A DNA stretch of 64,000 nt from Granulicella sp. dw_53 (GTDB taxonomy: Bacteria; Acidobacteriota; Terriglobia; Terriglobales; Acidobacteriaceae). The position numbers were made by a program, and so were the translations under genes. The DNA is taken from NCBI RefSeq assembly GCF_018449545.1, contig NZ_JAAVUR010000001.1:186001-250000 (forward strand), in the 5' to 3' direction. The notes below the pieces were generated by a model. It was not told where the DNA came from. It did not search any database and saw nothing but the letters and a program-made list of their open reading frames with translations. The first letter of the stretch is position 1; each line of letters begins with the position of its first letter. This document shows, piece after piece, positions 55,228 to 63,970 of the stretch.

Positions 55228-55950
55228 ATGCAGGACGAGCTAACGATTGTGATTCCCGCAAAGAACGAGGTAACGATGTTGCCGAGGCTGTTGGCGTCGT
55301 TGTGCCGGCAGGACTGCGAGGGGATGCGGCGGACCCGGGTGCTGGTGGCGGATGCGGGCTCGACGGACGGAACGGTGGAGGTCGCGCTGACCTTTCGGGA
55401 CCGGCTGGCGGTGGAGGTGATCCCGGGAGGACTGCCGTCGGTGGGGCGGAACGCCGGGGCGAGGATGGCTACGACGCGCTATGTGCTCTTCCTGGACGCG
55501 GATGTGGAGCTGACGGAGCCTACGCTGCTGCGGCGGGCGCTGTGGACGATGCGGCGGCGGGAGTTGCATCTGGCTACGACGAATATTGCTTGCCGGCATG
55601 GGGGATTCTTTGACGACATGCTGTATGCGGGCAACAACTTCATGCAGTATGTCGGGTCGTTCCTGAAGCCTTTTGCGACGGGAATGTTCATGCTGTTTGA
55701 GCGCGAGGTCTTCTGGAAGCTGGGCGGATTCAACGAGAGAGCCCTGTTCGCGGAGGATTATCTGCTCTCCAAAGGAGTGGCGACGAGCCGGTTCCGCATC
55801 GTGAAGGGGAAGGTGCTGACCACGAACCGGCGATTCCGGAAGCTGGGGCATGGCCGGATGGTGTGGATGTTCTTCCAGACGATGCTGCATAGCTGGGATG
55901 ACGAGTACTTCCTGCGGGACCGAGGGTATTGGGGAGAGGCTGAGGTTTAG
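55228..55950 (+). CDS. family 2 glycosyltransferase
   Basis: A 240-residue GT-A enzyme. Marks: TIVIPAKNEVTMLPRLLASL at the N terminus, ADAGSTDGT for nucleotide binding, SVGRNAGAR, and the metal motif FLDADVEL. The catalytic-loop-like AEDYLLSKG comes near residue 180. One hydrophobic stretch (FATGMFMLFEREVFWKLGGF) may lie on the membrane surface, but no clear membrane helix is present. A strong AAGGAGG precedes the ATG. It is a single gene, not part of a polysaccharide cluster, so the acceptor is unknown. Confidence 0.85.
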   Translation: MQDELTIVIPAKNEVTMLPRLLASLCRQDCEGMRRTRVLVADAGSTDGTVEVALTFRDRLAVEVIPGGLPSVGRNAGARMATTRYVLFLDADVELTEPTLLRRALWTMRRRELHLATTNIACRHGGFFDDMLYAGNNFMQYVGSFLKPFATGMFMLFEREVFWKLGGFNERALFAEDYLLSKGVATSRFRIVKGKVLTTNRRFRKLGHGRMVWMFFQTMLHSWDDEYFLRDRGYWGEAEV

Positions 55951-55953
55951 GAC

Positions 55954-55989
55954 GGCTTAACACCGATCTTCACCGATGCCGCCGATTTG
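55954..55989 (-). repeat. ATCGGTG-type dispersed repeat, copy 4 (reverse)
   Basis: On the minus strand it reads CAAATCGGCGGCATCGGTG, then AAGATCGGTGTTAAGCC. It begins four bases after the glycosyltransferase stop. Confidence 0.7.
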
Positions 55990-56216
55990 GTTGTGGCCCT
56001 TCTGAGAGGCCTACCCCCTCCCCCCGGGTTTTTGCGCAAAGTCTTCCTTTGATTGGGTTTGGTGGGGGACTCGCCTTGGGTCTTCCTTGCGCCTCTTTCG
56101 CGGATGAGCGTGAACGATGTGGCGTTCGTTCGGCTGCGGGTTTGATTGGCAAAGAACCTACAAAGCTTGTGTCTGCCGCGCTGAGCGGCGTTTCTGGATG
56201 CTTTCGCTTCCAGATC
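55990..56216. other. non-coding stretch between two repeats
   Basis: About 230 bases with no convincing gene although long frames remain open by composition. It contains a run CCCCCTCCCCCCGGG near 56013 and a 6-pair hairpin TCTGGA/TCCAGA at about 56194-56215. It lies between dispersed repeat copy 4 and repeat copy B. Confidence 0.45.
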
Positions 56217-56325
56217 TTCTATTTCTATTTTAACGGTTTGACCATAACTTAAGTGCCACTTGGATCTTTCTGATTTTGGGTGAGTTAGGTGCTTTGGGGG
56301 CTTGACATTGTGTTTTCCTGGGATT
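56217..56325 (+). repeat. TTGACA-bearing dispersed intergenic repeat, copy B
   Basis: Contains, in order, TTTCTATTTTA, TTGACCATAACT, AGTGCCACTTG, AGTTAG, GGGGCTTGACA and TCCTGGGA, matching the reverse complement of 27256-27366 with nearly equal spacing. It lies 62 bases beyond the stop codon of the convergent thioesterase gene. Confidence 0.7.
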
Positions 56326-56386
56326 TTGTGGGTTGATCGTGTAAGTGGCTGTCTGGTTTGGGTTATCGCGCTTAGAGGGTTGGTGT

Positions 56387-56896
56387 TTATGGGGTGGGGG
56401 TTTTTGGTGCGGTTAGGCCTGCTTCGGTTAGATGTTTTTCGCTCAAGGCGATGAAGAGGCCTTTGCCTCTGGCCAGGACGATTCCGTCGGGGAGCAGGAG
56501 TTCGGCCTGATGGAAGAGTTTGCGGCCGGGTGAACCTTTGGGGGTCTGGGGGCGGGAGAGGTGGGTTGCGACCAGAAGCAGGGGCTGGTGGAGGGGGGCG
56601 GGGCGAAGGTAATCGACCTCCATGTGGCGGGTCATGGCGAGGACGCGGAGCGGGCGGTTCAGTTTGCTCATGGCCTCGTCCAGAAGGGTGGCGACGATGC
56701 CGCCGTGGATGTATCCGGGGGGACCCTCGTGGAGGCGGGTGAGTTGGACCTGCGCGGTGGCGGTGCAGGCCTTGGCGTCGATGATGAAGTCGAGGTGCAG
56801 GCCCTGGGGGTTTGCGGGGCCGCAGCCGAAGCAATGGCCGGCGCGTTCGTCGATGGTGTGATCGGGAGGAAGTAAAGGCGAATCAGAGAGAGGCAT
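56387..56896 (-). CDS. PaaI-like hotdog-fold thioesterase
   Basis: A 169-residue hotdog protein. The N-terminal CFGCGPANPQGLHL block and the catalytic-helix motif GYIHGGIVATLLDEAM are typical of PaaI/YbgC-like acyl-CoA thioesterases; the HGG with the following D or E is the expected active-site region. The product would hydrolyse an acyl-CoA in the cytoplasm. A short Pro/Thr tail ends the protein. Neighbours give no pathway. Confidence 0.85.
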   Translation of the reverse strand: MPLSDSPLLPPDHTIDERAGHCFGCGPANPQGLHLDFIIDAKACTATAQVQLTRLHEGPPGYIHGGIVATLLDEAMSKLNRPLRVLAMTRHMEVDYLRPAPLHQPLLLVATHLSRPQTPKGSPGRKLFHQAELLLPDGIVLARGKGLFIALSEKHLTEAGLTAPKTPTP

Positions 56897-56962
56897 GAAC
56901 CGGTGTCTTTGGGGGCGATCTTTGCTTTGTGGGCTAAGGGGCTTTGAGTGCTAAGGGAGAGA

Positions 56963-58345
56963 TTACTTCTTCTTCAGGCGTTTTTCTTCGTACATGATTT
57001 TATCGGCCCGGCCCAGCATGTGTTCGAAGGACTCGGCGGCGTCGAGGCGCGTGACGTAGCCATGGCTGAAGCTGATGCTGTACTCGCGGCCTGGAGCGGT
57101 GTTGGCGGCGGCGACGGCGAGCTGAAGCCGTTCGACGACGATCTCCATTCCGTCGGTGCTGCCTTCTCCCGCTACGACGAACTCATCGCCGCCGATGCGG
57201 CCGATAACGTCCACCTCGCGGAAGACGAGGGTGAGCAGCTTGGCGACGGTCTGCAGGACCTCTGAGCCGACGTCGTGGCCGAAGGTGTCGTTGATGGGCT
57301 TGAGACGATCGAGGTCGAGGTAGAGCACGGAGAAGGGCTTGGAGGCGCGACGGGCGAGGCGCATGGCCTGCTCGCCGAGGACGTAAAAGCCGCGGCGGTT
57401 GTAGAGGCCGGTGAGCTCGTCGCGTAGGGAGAGGTCGCGGATGGCGCTCTCCAGGCTATCGATGCGCCACGCGACCATGAGGGTGAAGCCCACGATGAAG
57501 ATGGAGAGAGCCGAGGTGGCGATGGCGTTTGCGTATTGCGGTCCGATGATGCGGAGGTAGACAGAGCCGGCGCGGACCATCTCCAACAGGAAGGGCAGGA
57601 TGATGGCGAAGGGCATGGCGAGGCGGGCGGTTTTGCCGCCGATGCCTAAGCTCAGCAGGACAGAGTGGAAGCCGTACTCGGCGCGGCGGGTATAGGCGAC
57701 CAGGGTGAGGAGACAGAGGGCGAAGAGGGTTTGAGGCGAGGTGCGGTTCTGCATGGAGACGCCGAAGAGATGGATGGCGCCGAAGAGGTAGCCGGAGAGG
57801 ATGGTCAACGTCATCAGGCCTAGCAGGAGCACGGCGATGTCGGCGACGTGAGAGAGCAGGCGCTTGCGAACGCGCAGCAGCAGCATGACGACGCCGAGAA
57901 ACGTCAATGCCGCGGCGGTCTGGGGAGACATTCGTCCGGGGTGTGTTGCGTAGAAGTCGAGGTCGAGGATTTGGTTGAATCGCCCTAGCTTGAGAGCGTT
58001 GTTGGAGGCGTATTCCAGGAAGATGGTGAATGCGGTGATCAGGACGATCAGAGCGAGGATGCGGCTGGCGCGAAGCTCGGCAGGGGAGCGCTTGGGCTGG
58101 GAGAGGACCAGGCTGAGGACGCTCAGCAGCATGGCCAGTGCTGTGTTGGGGCGCATCAGACTCCAGCCTTCGGGGAAGAGGGCGGCGAGTGCAGGGCTGA
58201 GCCAGGCGACGAGGATGGTGATGGAGATTACACCGACCAGCAGCAGATAGATGCGCTGCATGCGTGCCAGTGGATCGAGCAGATGGGGGTCGGGATGGCT
58301 GGAGGCCAGAAGAACGGGGGGGCTGGGGATCTGGGATGCCACCAC
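56963..58345 (-). CDS. membrane diguanylate cyclase
   Basis: A 460-residue protein with about eight membrane helices in residues 30-295 and a GGDEF domain at about 305-455. The active loop IGGDEFVVAGE near residue 383 and LDLDRLKPINDTFGHDVGSE are intact, so c-di-GMP synthesis is expected. No separate sensor domain is seen; the membrane part may sense the signal. It starts with GTG after GGAG. This is the second diguanylate cyclase in the window. Confidence 0.9.
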   Translation of the reverse strand: MVASQIPSPPVLLASSHPDPHLLDPLARMQRIYLLLVGVISITILVAWLSPALAALFPEGWSLMRPNTALAMLLSVLSLVLSQPKRSPAELRASRILALIVLITAFTIFLEYASNNALKLGRFNQILDLDFYATHPGRMSPQTAAALTFLGVVMLLLRVRKRLLSHVADIAVLLLGLMTLTILSGYLFGAIHLFGVSMQNRTSPQTLFALCLLTLVAYTRRAEYGFHSVLLSLGIGGKTARLAMPFAIILPFLLEMVRAGSVYLRIIGPQYANAIATSALSIFIVGFTLMVAWRIDSLESAIRDLSLRDELTGLYNRRGFYVLGEQAMRLARRASKPFSVLYLDLDRLKPINDTFGHDVGSEVLQTVAKLLTLVFREVDVIGRIGGDEFVVAGEGSTDGMEIVVERLQLAVAAANTAPGREYSISFSHGYVTRLDAAESFEHMLGRADKIMYEEKRLKKK

Positions 58346-58478
58346 GGTTCAATCTCCGTTCAGGAACCAGAGTTACGTATCACCAGTACATCGCTGAGTT
58401 CGGTGTCAGTTCGATCATAGGCCGAGGGTTAGAGAATGGCTGATCTTTTTTATACGGCTTTGTGCGAGTCGATGGGGA

Positions 58479-60866
58479 TCAGGTATTGCAGACGGCCAGG
58501 ATGCTGGCTCCGTATTTTTCCAGTTTGTCCGGACCGATGCCGGCGATGGTGCGGAGCTGATCGAGCGTGCGGGGGTGTTGCAGGACCACGCTGCGCAAGG
58601 TGGAGGAGCCGCAGACGAAGAACTGTGGCAGACCGAGGCGTTCGGCTTCGACTTTGCGCCAGTCGCGGAGGCGGCGATCGAGATCCTGTTGGTCGGGGGT
58701 GAGGGATTCGTTGGAGTCGGGGGTGGTTTGAGCTGGACGGTGGAGGGCCTCGGAGGGCCGGGTGTTGGGAAGGCTGGCCTGTTTCGCGCGGGAGGGTGCA
58801 GCTTTAGGAGATGGTGTGGAGACAGCGGGCGCGCCGTACTCGCCAGGGACGGGCTGCGTGTTGCAGAGGGCCAGGATCGCCGCGCCGTAGCGGTCGGCTT
58901 TTTCGGGGCCGATGCCGGAGATCTGAAGAAGATCGGGAATGCGGGTGGGACGGGCTACGACGATGGAGTGGAGGATGGCGTCGGAGAAGACGATGAAGGC
59001 AGGTTTGCCGGTCTTTGCGGCTTCGGCTTTGCGCCACTCGCGGATACGGGATTCGAGTTCGGTCTGCGCGGGCGTGAAGGAAGATTTGTCGGCTTCCATG
59101 GAGGCCTTGCGTGGGCTGGGGGATTTGGTGGAGCGCGATTTGGATTTCGAGTCCGGGCTAGAGGTGCTGTCGCGGAGGAGGATGGGCAGGTCGGCGGACT
59201 CGTCGCGGTTGCGTCCCTCGTGGGTGAGGGAGGCCTTCTTGTAGGAGATGACGTTGCCTTCAGGGTTGGTGAAGGTGTCGGCGTTGAGGGTGATGAGGCC
59301 GGAGCGGGTGAGTGCGTCGAGGTAGGCTTCGAACTGGCTGCGGTCGATTCCGAGGGCGAGGTCGGAGTGGAGCTTTCCGGTGGCGCGGGAGGAGCCGCCG
59401 TCGAGGGCGCGGAGGATGGTGTTGAGTTGGCGGGTCTCTTGCTGGTTGGGAGCGCGGAAGGGCTGGGCGGTGGCGCGCTCGGGGGAGCAGAAGTCACAGT
59501 TGCCGCAAGGGCGGAGGCCGTCGGCGGTGTCACCAAAGTGCTGGATGAGGGCGGACATGCGGCACTGGGCGGACTCGGTGTAGGCGACCATGCGGTCGAT
59601 CTGGGAGCGGCGGAAGTTTAGCTGGGCGTCGTAGCCGGAGCGCCATTGGGCGTTTCCGGTGCTGCGGACGAGGCCTTCGAAGTCGATGGCAGCGGCTCCC
59701 TGGGAGGCGAGCTTTTCGACGGCGCGGTCGAAGGTGGCGGCGTCCATCCTGAGGCGCTGGCGGAGGAGATCCGGCATCTGGAACTCGGGAGTGAGGACGG
59801 AGGAGACGCGGGCGAGCTCGGTGGCGGCGGGGTAGTCGCGCTCGAGGAAGAAGTCGTGCATCTTGCGGTCGGCGAAGGAGTGGAGGAGGACGGTGCGGGA
59901 GGGCTGGCCGTCGCGTCCGGCGCGGCCGATCTCCTGGTAGTAGGCCTCGACGGAGCCGGGGAGCGCGATGTGGACGACGGTGCGGACGTCGGCTTTGTCT
60001 ATGCCCATGCCGAAGGCGATGGTGGCGACGACGACCTCGAGCTTGCCGGTCTGGAAGCTATGCTGGACGCGCTCGCGGACGGTGGCCTCCAGACCGGCGT
60101 GGTAGGCGGCGGCCTTGCCTCCCAGCATGGAGGCGAGCTCTTCGGCGGATTTGCGGGAGGGGGCGTAGACGATGGCGGGACGGTTCTCGGGGCGGCTGAG
60201 GAGATCGGCGGTGAACTTGTTGCGGCGGGGCTTGGAGAGCTCGACGACCTCGATGGCGAGGTTGTGGCGGCGAAAGCCGTGGATGAAGAGAGCGGGATCG
60301 GAGAGCTGAAGCTGGGCTACGATGTCGCGCTGGACGGTGGGGGTGGCGGTGGCGGTGAGGGCGAGGATGGGAGCGGGCCGGAGGGAGGGGAGGTAGTCGC
60401 CGAGGGTTCGGTAGTCGGGGCGAAAGTCGTGACCCCAGGCAGAGATGCAGTGGGCTTCGTCGATGGCGATGAGAGCGGGCTTCTTTTTGGCGAGCATCTC
60501 GGGGAAGCCGGGGACGCGCATTCGCTCGGGAGCGATGAAGAGGAACTGCAAGGTGCCGTCGAGGTAGTCGCGGCAGGCCTGGCGGGCCTCTTCGCGGGAG
60601 AGGCCGGAGTGTATGCGGGCGACGCGTAGGCCGAGGTGGGAGAGCTTGGAGGCCTGGTCGTCCATGAGGGCGATGAGGGGGGAGATGACCAGGGCGGTGC
60701 CGCCGCGGGCGATGGCGGGGAGCTGGTAGCAGAGGGACTTTCCCGCACCGGTGGGCATGACGAGGAGGACGTCGCGGCCGTCGGTGGCGGCGCGGCAGAC
60801 GGCCTCCTGATTGGCGCGAAAGCCGGGGTGACCGAAGGTCTGGTGGAGGAGGGTTTCGAGGTTCAT
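58479..60866 (-). CDS. recQ: RecQ DNA helicase with two HRDC domains
   Basis: A 795-residue ATP-dependent 3'-5' helicase for replication and recombination. Helicase motifs: MPTGAGKSLCYQLPAI, LIAIDEAHCISAWGHDFRPD and IGRAGRDGQPS. The zinc site is C-x2-C-x2-C in CGNCDFC with an upstream cysteine (QCRMSALIQHF). A winged-helix RQC-like region follows. The tail carries two HRDC domains in tandem, about 593-672 (ESRIREWRKAEAAKTGKPAF) and 722-795 (DRRLRDWRKVEAERLGLPQF), joined by a charged linker. E. coli RecQ has one and is 609 residues long. Confidence 0.93.
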   Translation of the reverse strand: MNLETLLHQTFGHPGFRANQEAVCRAATDGRDVLLVMPTGAGKSLCYQLPAIARGGTALVISPLIALMDDQASKLSHLGLRVARIHSGLSREEARQACRDYLDGTLQFLFIAPERMRVPGFPEMLAKKKPALIAIDEAHCISAWGHDFRPDYRTLGDYLPSLRPAPILALTATATPTVQRDIVAQLQLSDPALFIHGFRRHNLAIEVVELSKPRRNKFTADLLSRPENRPAIVYAPSRKSAEELASMLGGKAAAYHAGLEATVRERVQHSFQTGKLEVVVATIAFGMGIDKADVRTVVHIALPGSVEAYYQEIGRAGRDGQPSRTVLLHSFADRKMHDFFLERDYPAATELARVSSVLTPEFQMPDLLRQRLRMDAATFDRAVEKLASQGAAAIDFEGLVRSTGNAQWRSGYDAQLNFRRSQIDRMVAYTESAQCRMSALIQHFGDTADGLRPCGNCDFCSPERATAQPFRAPNQQETRQLNTILRALDGGSSRATGKLHSDLALGIDRSQFEAYLDALTRSGLITLNADTFTNPEGNVISYKKASLTHEGRNRDESADLPILLRDSTSSPDSKSKSRSTKSPSPRKASMEADKSSFTPAQTELESRIREWRKAEAAKTGKPAFIVFSDAILHSIVVARPTRIPDLLQISGIGPEKADRYGAAILALCNTQPVPGEYGAPAVSTPSPKAAPSRAKQASLPNTRPSEALHRPAQTTPDSNESLTPDQQDLDRRLRDWRKVEAERLGLPQFFVCGSSTLRSVVLQHPRTLDQLRTIAGIGPDKLEKYGASILAVCNT

Positions 60867-61036
60867 GCGACTGGTTCAGTTTCGCATATTGTTCGTTTCG
60901 GGACGAGGAAGAGTGAAGTAGTGAGTTGGATTCACTGTTCGGTTCGCAAAAGAATTTATTCTCGGAGTGGAAGCCTGATCCGGAATCTTCCGAGGGGTCT
61001 TGTCAATCTCATCAACAAAGATTCATGGAGGTGTGA

Positions 61037-61492
61037 ATGACGGAGATTGTGATTTGCGCTGTCGCTCTGGGTCTCCTGGGGCTGGTGATTTTTCTGGTGA
61101 GGTCGAAGCGTGTGCGGGAGAGGCGCGAGTTGGAGGAACATAGCATCGCGCCCGAGGCGCTACATGATCTGCTTGAGGCGAAGGAGGATGTCATCGTGCT
61201 CGATGTGCGGCAGCCGCTCGATCTGCTGGCTCACTCGGAGATTATTCCGGGTGCGAGGCGGATCGCTCCCAAGGAGGTGATGGAGGAGGTTCGATCCATT
61301 CCGAGAGATCAGGAGACGGTGGTCTATTGCACCTGTCCGGCGCAGAAGACCAGCCGTGAGGTGCTGCAGAAGGCGTTGGCGATGGGCTTCACGCGTATCC
61401 GCTTTTTAGAGGGCGGACTGGCGGCGTGGAAGGCGAAGGGCTTTCCTGTGAAGCGGTACGACGAGGCGTTTCATCTGGATACTGCGAGCTGA
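61037..61492 (+). CDS. membrane-anchored rhodanese-like sulfurtransferase
   Basis: A 151-residue protein with one N-terminal membrane helix (about 3-21, VICAVALGLLGLVIFLV) and a basic stretch after it, then a rhodanese domain (about 40-145). The active loop reads YCTCPAQKTS with the cysteine in the expected place, and VLDVRQPLDLLAHSEI is typical. It would move sulfur to a thiol acceptor or serve in redox reactions at the inner face of the membrane. The ATG follows GGAGGTG. Confidence 0.85.
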   Translation: MTEIVICAVALGLLGLVIFLVRSKRVRERRELEEHSIAPEALHDLLEAKEDVIVLDVRQPLDLLAHSEIIPGARRIAPKEVMEEVRSIPRDQETVVYCTCPAQKTSREVLQKALAMGFTRIRFLEGGLAAWKAKGFPVKRYDEAFHLDTAS

Positions 61493-61519
61493 CCTTGCCT
61501 GCCTGGCGTGCGTTGGGCT

Positions 61520-62317
61520 CTACGGTAGATAGTAGTAGGCGTTGGGGAGTTTTACGCTGATCTCGGCTTTGTATGGGCCGTTGAGGTCGCTCCACTGGTC
61601 GCCCATGTTGAGGATGATTCGGTAGCCCTGGGCTGTAATGCGGGCGCGGGCGTTGGACTTGTACTCGGTGGTCGGCGTGGTCTTTTCGGAGTCCTGGCGG
61701 AGGATGAGGTCTTTCCAGCCTTTATAGCCGGCGGTCTCGAGATTTTTTGCTGTGGCCTCGGTCTGCTCGTGGGCGCGGCCGGTGAGGAAGAAGACTTCGA
61801 CGCCGAGGGCGCGGGCGTGGTTGAAGAGGCGCAGAGTTCCGGGGATGGGGATCGAGGCTTGAGGAGAGACGATCCACTGGTTGAACATGCTGGCGACGAA
61901 GCCGTAGTCCTCGCGCTTCTCCTCGCAGTAGGAGCTGAGGGAGGTCTCGTCGATGTCCAGGACGAGGGCAAGTTTTGGTTGGCCTTTGTGGGTGGCTGCA
62001 AGGCGGGTGAGATGCTCGTCGGCGCGGCGGATCTGGGCGTCGAGGTCGGCCCAGTAGCAGCCGTTGGAGCCGATGCAGTCGGTGTAGTCGGCGAGGCGGA
62101 AGCGCTCGATGCCGAAGTTGGGAATGGGCTCGGCGGAGATGAGGAAGGATGGGTCGGCGGAGGCGGCAGAGGCTACCGCTTGAAGTGCTGCTGGAGTGGG
62201 GCGCGGCCGGGCGGGCGAAGCTGCGGCTCCGGGAGGCAGAGGGCAAGACGGCGGCTGGTTTTGGGGGAAGGCGTCGTGCGCTAAGAGCAGGGTGAGAAGG
62301 AATGCTGCAGTTTTCAC
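61520..62317 (-). CDS. exported HAD-type acid phosphatase (class B-like)
   Basis: A 265-residue protein with a signal peptide (about 1-18) and a Pro/Ala-rich start of the mature part. The HAD nucleophile motif is LVLDIDETSLSS, motif II is FFLTGRAHEQTE, and the last acidic motif is NMGDQWSDL. This is the plant VSP/class B acid phosphatase group of haloacid-dehalogenase enzymes, which hydrolyse phosphomonoesters in the periplasm. It starts with GTG after GGAG. It may work with the phosphate uptake cluster, but it is far from it. Confidence 0.88.
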   Translation of the reverse strand: MKTAAFLLTLLLAHDAFPQNQPPSCPLPPGAAASPARPRPTPAALQAVASAASADPSFLISAEPIPNFGIERFRLADYTDCIGSNGCYWADLDAQIRRADEHLTRLAATHKGQPKLALVLDIDETSLSSYCEEKREDYGFVASMFNQWIVSPQASIPIPGTLRLFNHARALGVEVFFLTGRAHEQTEATAKNLETAGYKGWKDLILRQDSEKTTPTTEYKSNARARITAQGYRIILNMGDQWSDLNGPYKAEISVKLPNAYYYLP

Positions 62318-62438
62318 GAGAGCGGTCTCCGTTCTTTGAATTCCTGGTGGAACTATTTAGAACAGAAAACACAATCCAAAGATAGGTATTCCGCGGCACA
62401 GCCTGTGGGGAGGTAGGGACTGTGCCGGTTGCTGGCTC

Positions 62439-63008
62439 TTAGTGGCCGACGGCCTCGTCGGGGAAGAGGCGGATGTCGTCTACGCCGCGGTAGCGCTCGG
62501 CGTAGTCCATGCCGTAGCCGATGACGAACTGATTGGGGATCTTGAAGGCGACGTAGTCGGCTTCGATGGGGACGAGACGGCGGGCGGGCTTGTCGAGGCA
62601 GGTGGCGATCTTGAGGGAGGCGGGCTTGTGCTGAAGCATGAGGCCGCGGAGGTAGCTGAGGGTGAGGCCGGTGTCCAGGATGTCCTCGACGATGATGACG
62701 TGCTTGCCTTCGATGGGGTTGTCGATATCCTTGATGAGCTTGACGGCGCCGGAGGAGACGCGGGCGCGGCCGTAGCTGGAGACGGCGACGAAGTCGAAGG
62801 TGTTATCAACCTGGATAGCGCGGGCGAGGTCGGCGAGGAAGATGGCTGCGCCTTTGAGGACTCCGATGAGGACGATGGACTGGCCTGCGTAGTCGGCTGT
62901 GATCTGGGCGCCGATCTCTCGGGTGCGTTCGGCGATCTGTTCTTTGGTGAAGAGAATCTCCATGGTGGAGGGGGGCGGGAAGGTGAGCTCGGGCGTGCTG
63001 GTGGCCAT
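62439..63008 (-). CDS. hpt: hypoxanthine phosphoribosyltransferase
   Basis: A 189-residue purine-salvage enzyme that converts hypoxanthine or guanine with PRPP to IMP or GMP. The PRPP-binding loop is VIIVEDILDTGLTLSYL; FVAVSSYGRARVSSG is the flexible loop, and IPNQFVIGYGMDY is the C-terminal purine-binding block. The usual start would be the ATG at 62963 (MEILFTKEQIAERTREIGAQ), 15 codons in; neither start has a clear ribosome site. Secure identification. Confidence 0.95.
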   Translation of the reverse strand: MATSTPELTFPPPSTMEILFTKEQIAERTREIGAQITADYAGQSIVLIGVLKGAAIFLADLARAIQVDNTFDFVAVSSYGRARVSSGAVKLIKDIDNPIEGKHVIIVEDILDTGLTLSYLRGLMLQHKPASLKIATCLDKPARRLVPIEADYVAFKIPNQFVIGYGMDYAERYRGVDDIRLFPDEAVGH

Positions 63009-63106
63009 AAAGAAAAGGTTAGCGCGAATAGGGGGTTGAGGGGAAGTCGTTAGAGTAGTCCGGGGGATGCCGGGATGCCCGGCTATACTTGGAAGAAGCG
63101 AGGATT

Positions 63107-63970
63107 ATGTATCCCTATATCGATATCGGCCCATTGCATCTGGGTACGTTTGGTTTGTTTCTGTGGCTGGCTGCGGTCGCAGGAACGGTTGTGCTGCACA
63201 GGAACTTCGTAAGAAACGGAGTGGACGCCGATGCGCTGAATGTGGTCGCGCTGGTGGTGATCTCCGGGGTGATCGGAGCGAAGGCCTGGCATGAGCTGCA
63301 GGATGTTCCTGAGCTGCGGGCGGCGATCCGGCTGATTGCGGCGCCGGGGTTGAAGCATCCCCTGGATGTGCTGACGAGCTTTCTGCATTGGTTCCAGGCG
63401 GGTTTCGCCTGGTTTGGCGGAATGCTGGCCGGAATCGCCATGCTGATGTGGCAGGGACGCAATGCGCGTTTCAAGGGCCCAAAACAGGAGACAACCGGAG
63501 TGCGGGTGGGTGCGCTGCGGATGCTGGATCTGGCGGCTCCGGCGACGGCGGTCGGGTATGGTGTTGGGCGGATCGGATGCTTGACCAGCGGAGACGGAGA
63601 CTACGGCATCAAGACGACGCTGCCGTGGGGTGTGCATATGGCAAAGAACGCCCTGGTGCCGACGCCAGACCTGGTGCAGCCTACTCCGATCTATGAACTG
63701 TTATTTTCGCTGGTGGTGTTCTGGGTGCTCTGGAAGCTGGCGGAGAAGCATAAGCCGGTGGGCTGGATCACAGGACTTTACCTGGTGTTGAGCGGGCTGG
63801 GACGTTTTCTGGTGGAGTTTGTGCGGCTGAACCCGAGGCTCTACTGGGGCATGAGCAATGCGCAGGTGGCTGCGTTGGGATCGGTGATTGTGGGGATTCT
63901 GCTGGTTGCGGCGGCATCCGCGAAGAGAGTGCAGTGGGCTCCTGAGCTGGCAGCGGATTCGGGCAGATAG
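63107..63970 (+). CDS. lgt: prolipoprotein diacylglyceryl transferase
   Basis: A 287-residue inner-membrane enzyme that adds diacylglycerol to the lipobox cysteine of prolipoproteins, such as the SCO1-like lipoprotein at 43 kb. Marks: N-terminal MYPYIDIGPLHLGTFGLFLW, WFGGMLAG, the Lgt signature VGRIGCLTSGDGDYGI and C-terminal LGRFLVEFVRLNPR. About seven membrane helices. The start is ATG 63107; a TTG six codons earlier is also open. The loop CLTSGDGDYG differs from the common GRIGNFxNGE form, as in a group of soil bacteria. Confidence 0.92.
   Translation: MYPYIDIGPLHLGTFGLFLWLAAVAGTVVLHRNFVRNGVDADALNVVALVVISGVIGAKAWHELQDVPELRAAIRLIAAPGLKHPLDVLTSFLHWFQAGFAWFGGMLAGIAMLMWQGRNARFKGPKQETTGVRVGALRMLDLAAPATAVGYGVGRIGCLTSGDGDYGIKTTLPWGVHMAKNALVPTPDLVQPTPIYELLFSLVVFWVLWKLAEKHKPVGWITGLYLVLSGLGRFLVEFVRLNPRLYWGMSNAQVAALGSVIVGILLVAAASAKRVQWAPELAADSGR

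Noticed and set aside
55947..56834. Long open frame on the minus strand over the thioesterase and the repeat region
   Set aside because: It overlaps a clear hotdog gene in another frame, runs through two non-coding repeats and has a Pro/Arg-rich composition typical of unused frames in GC-rich DNA.
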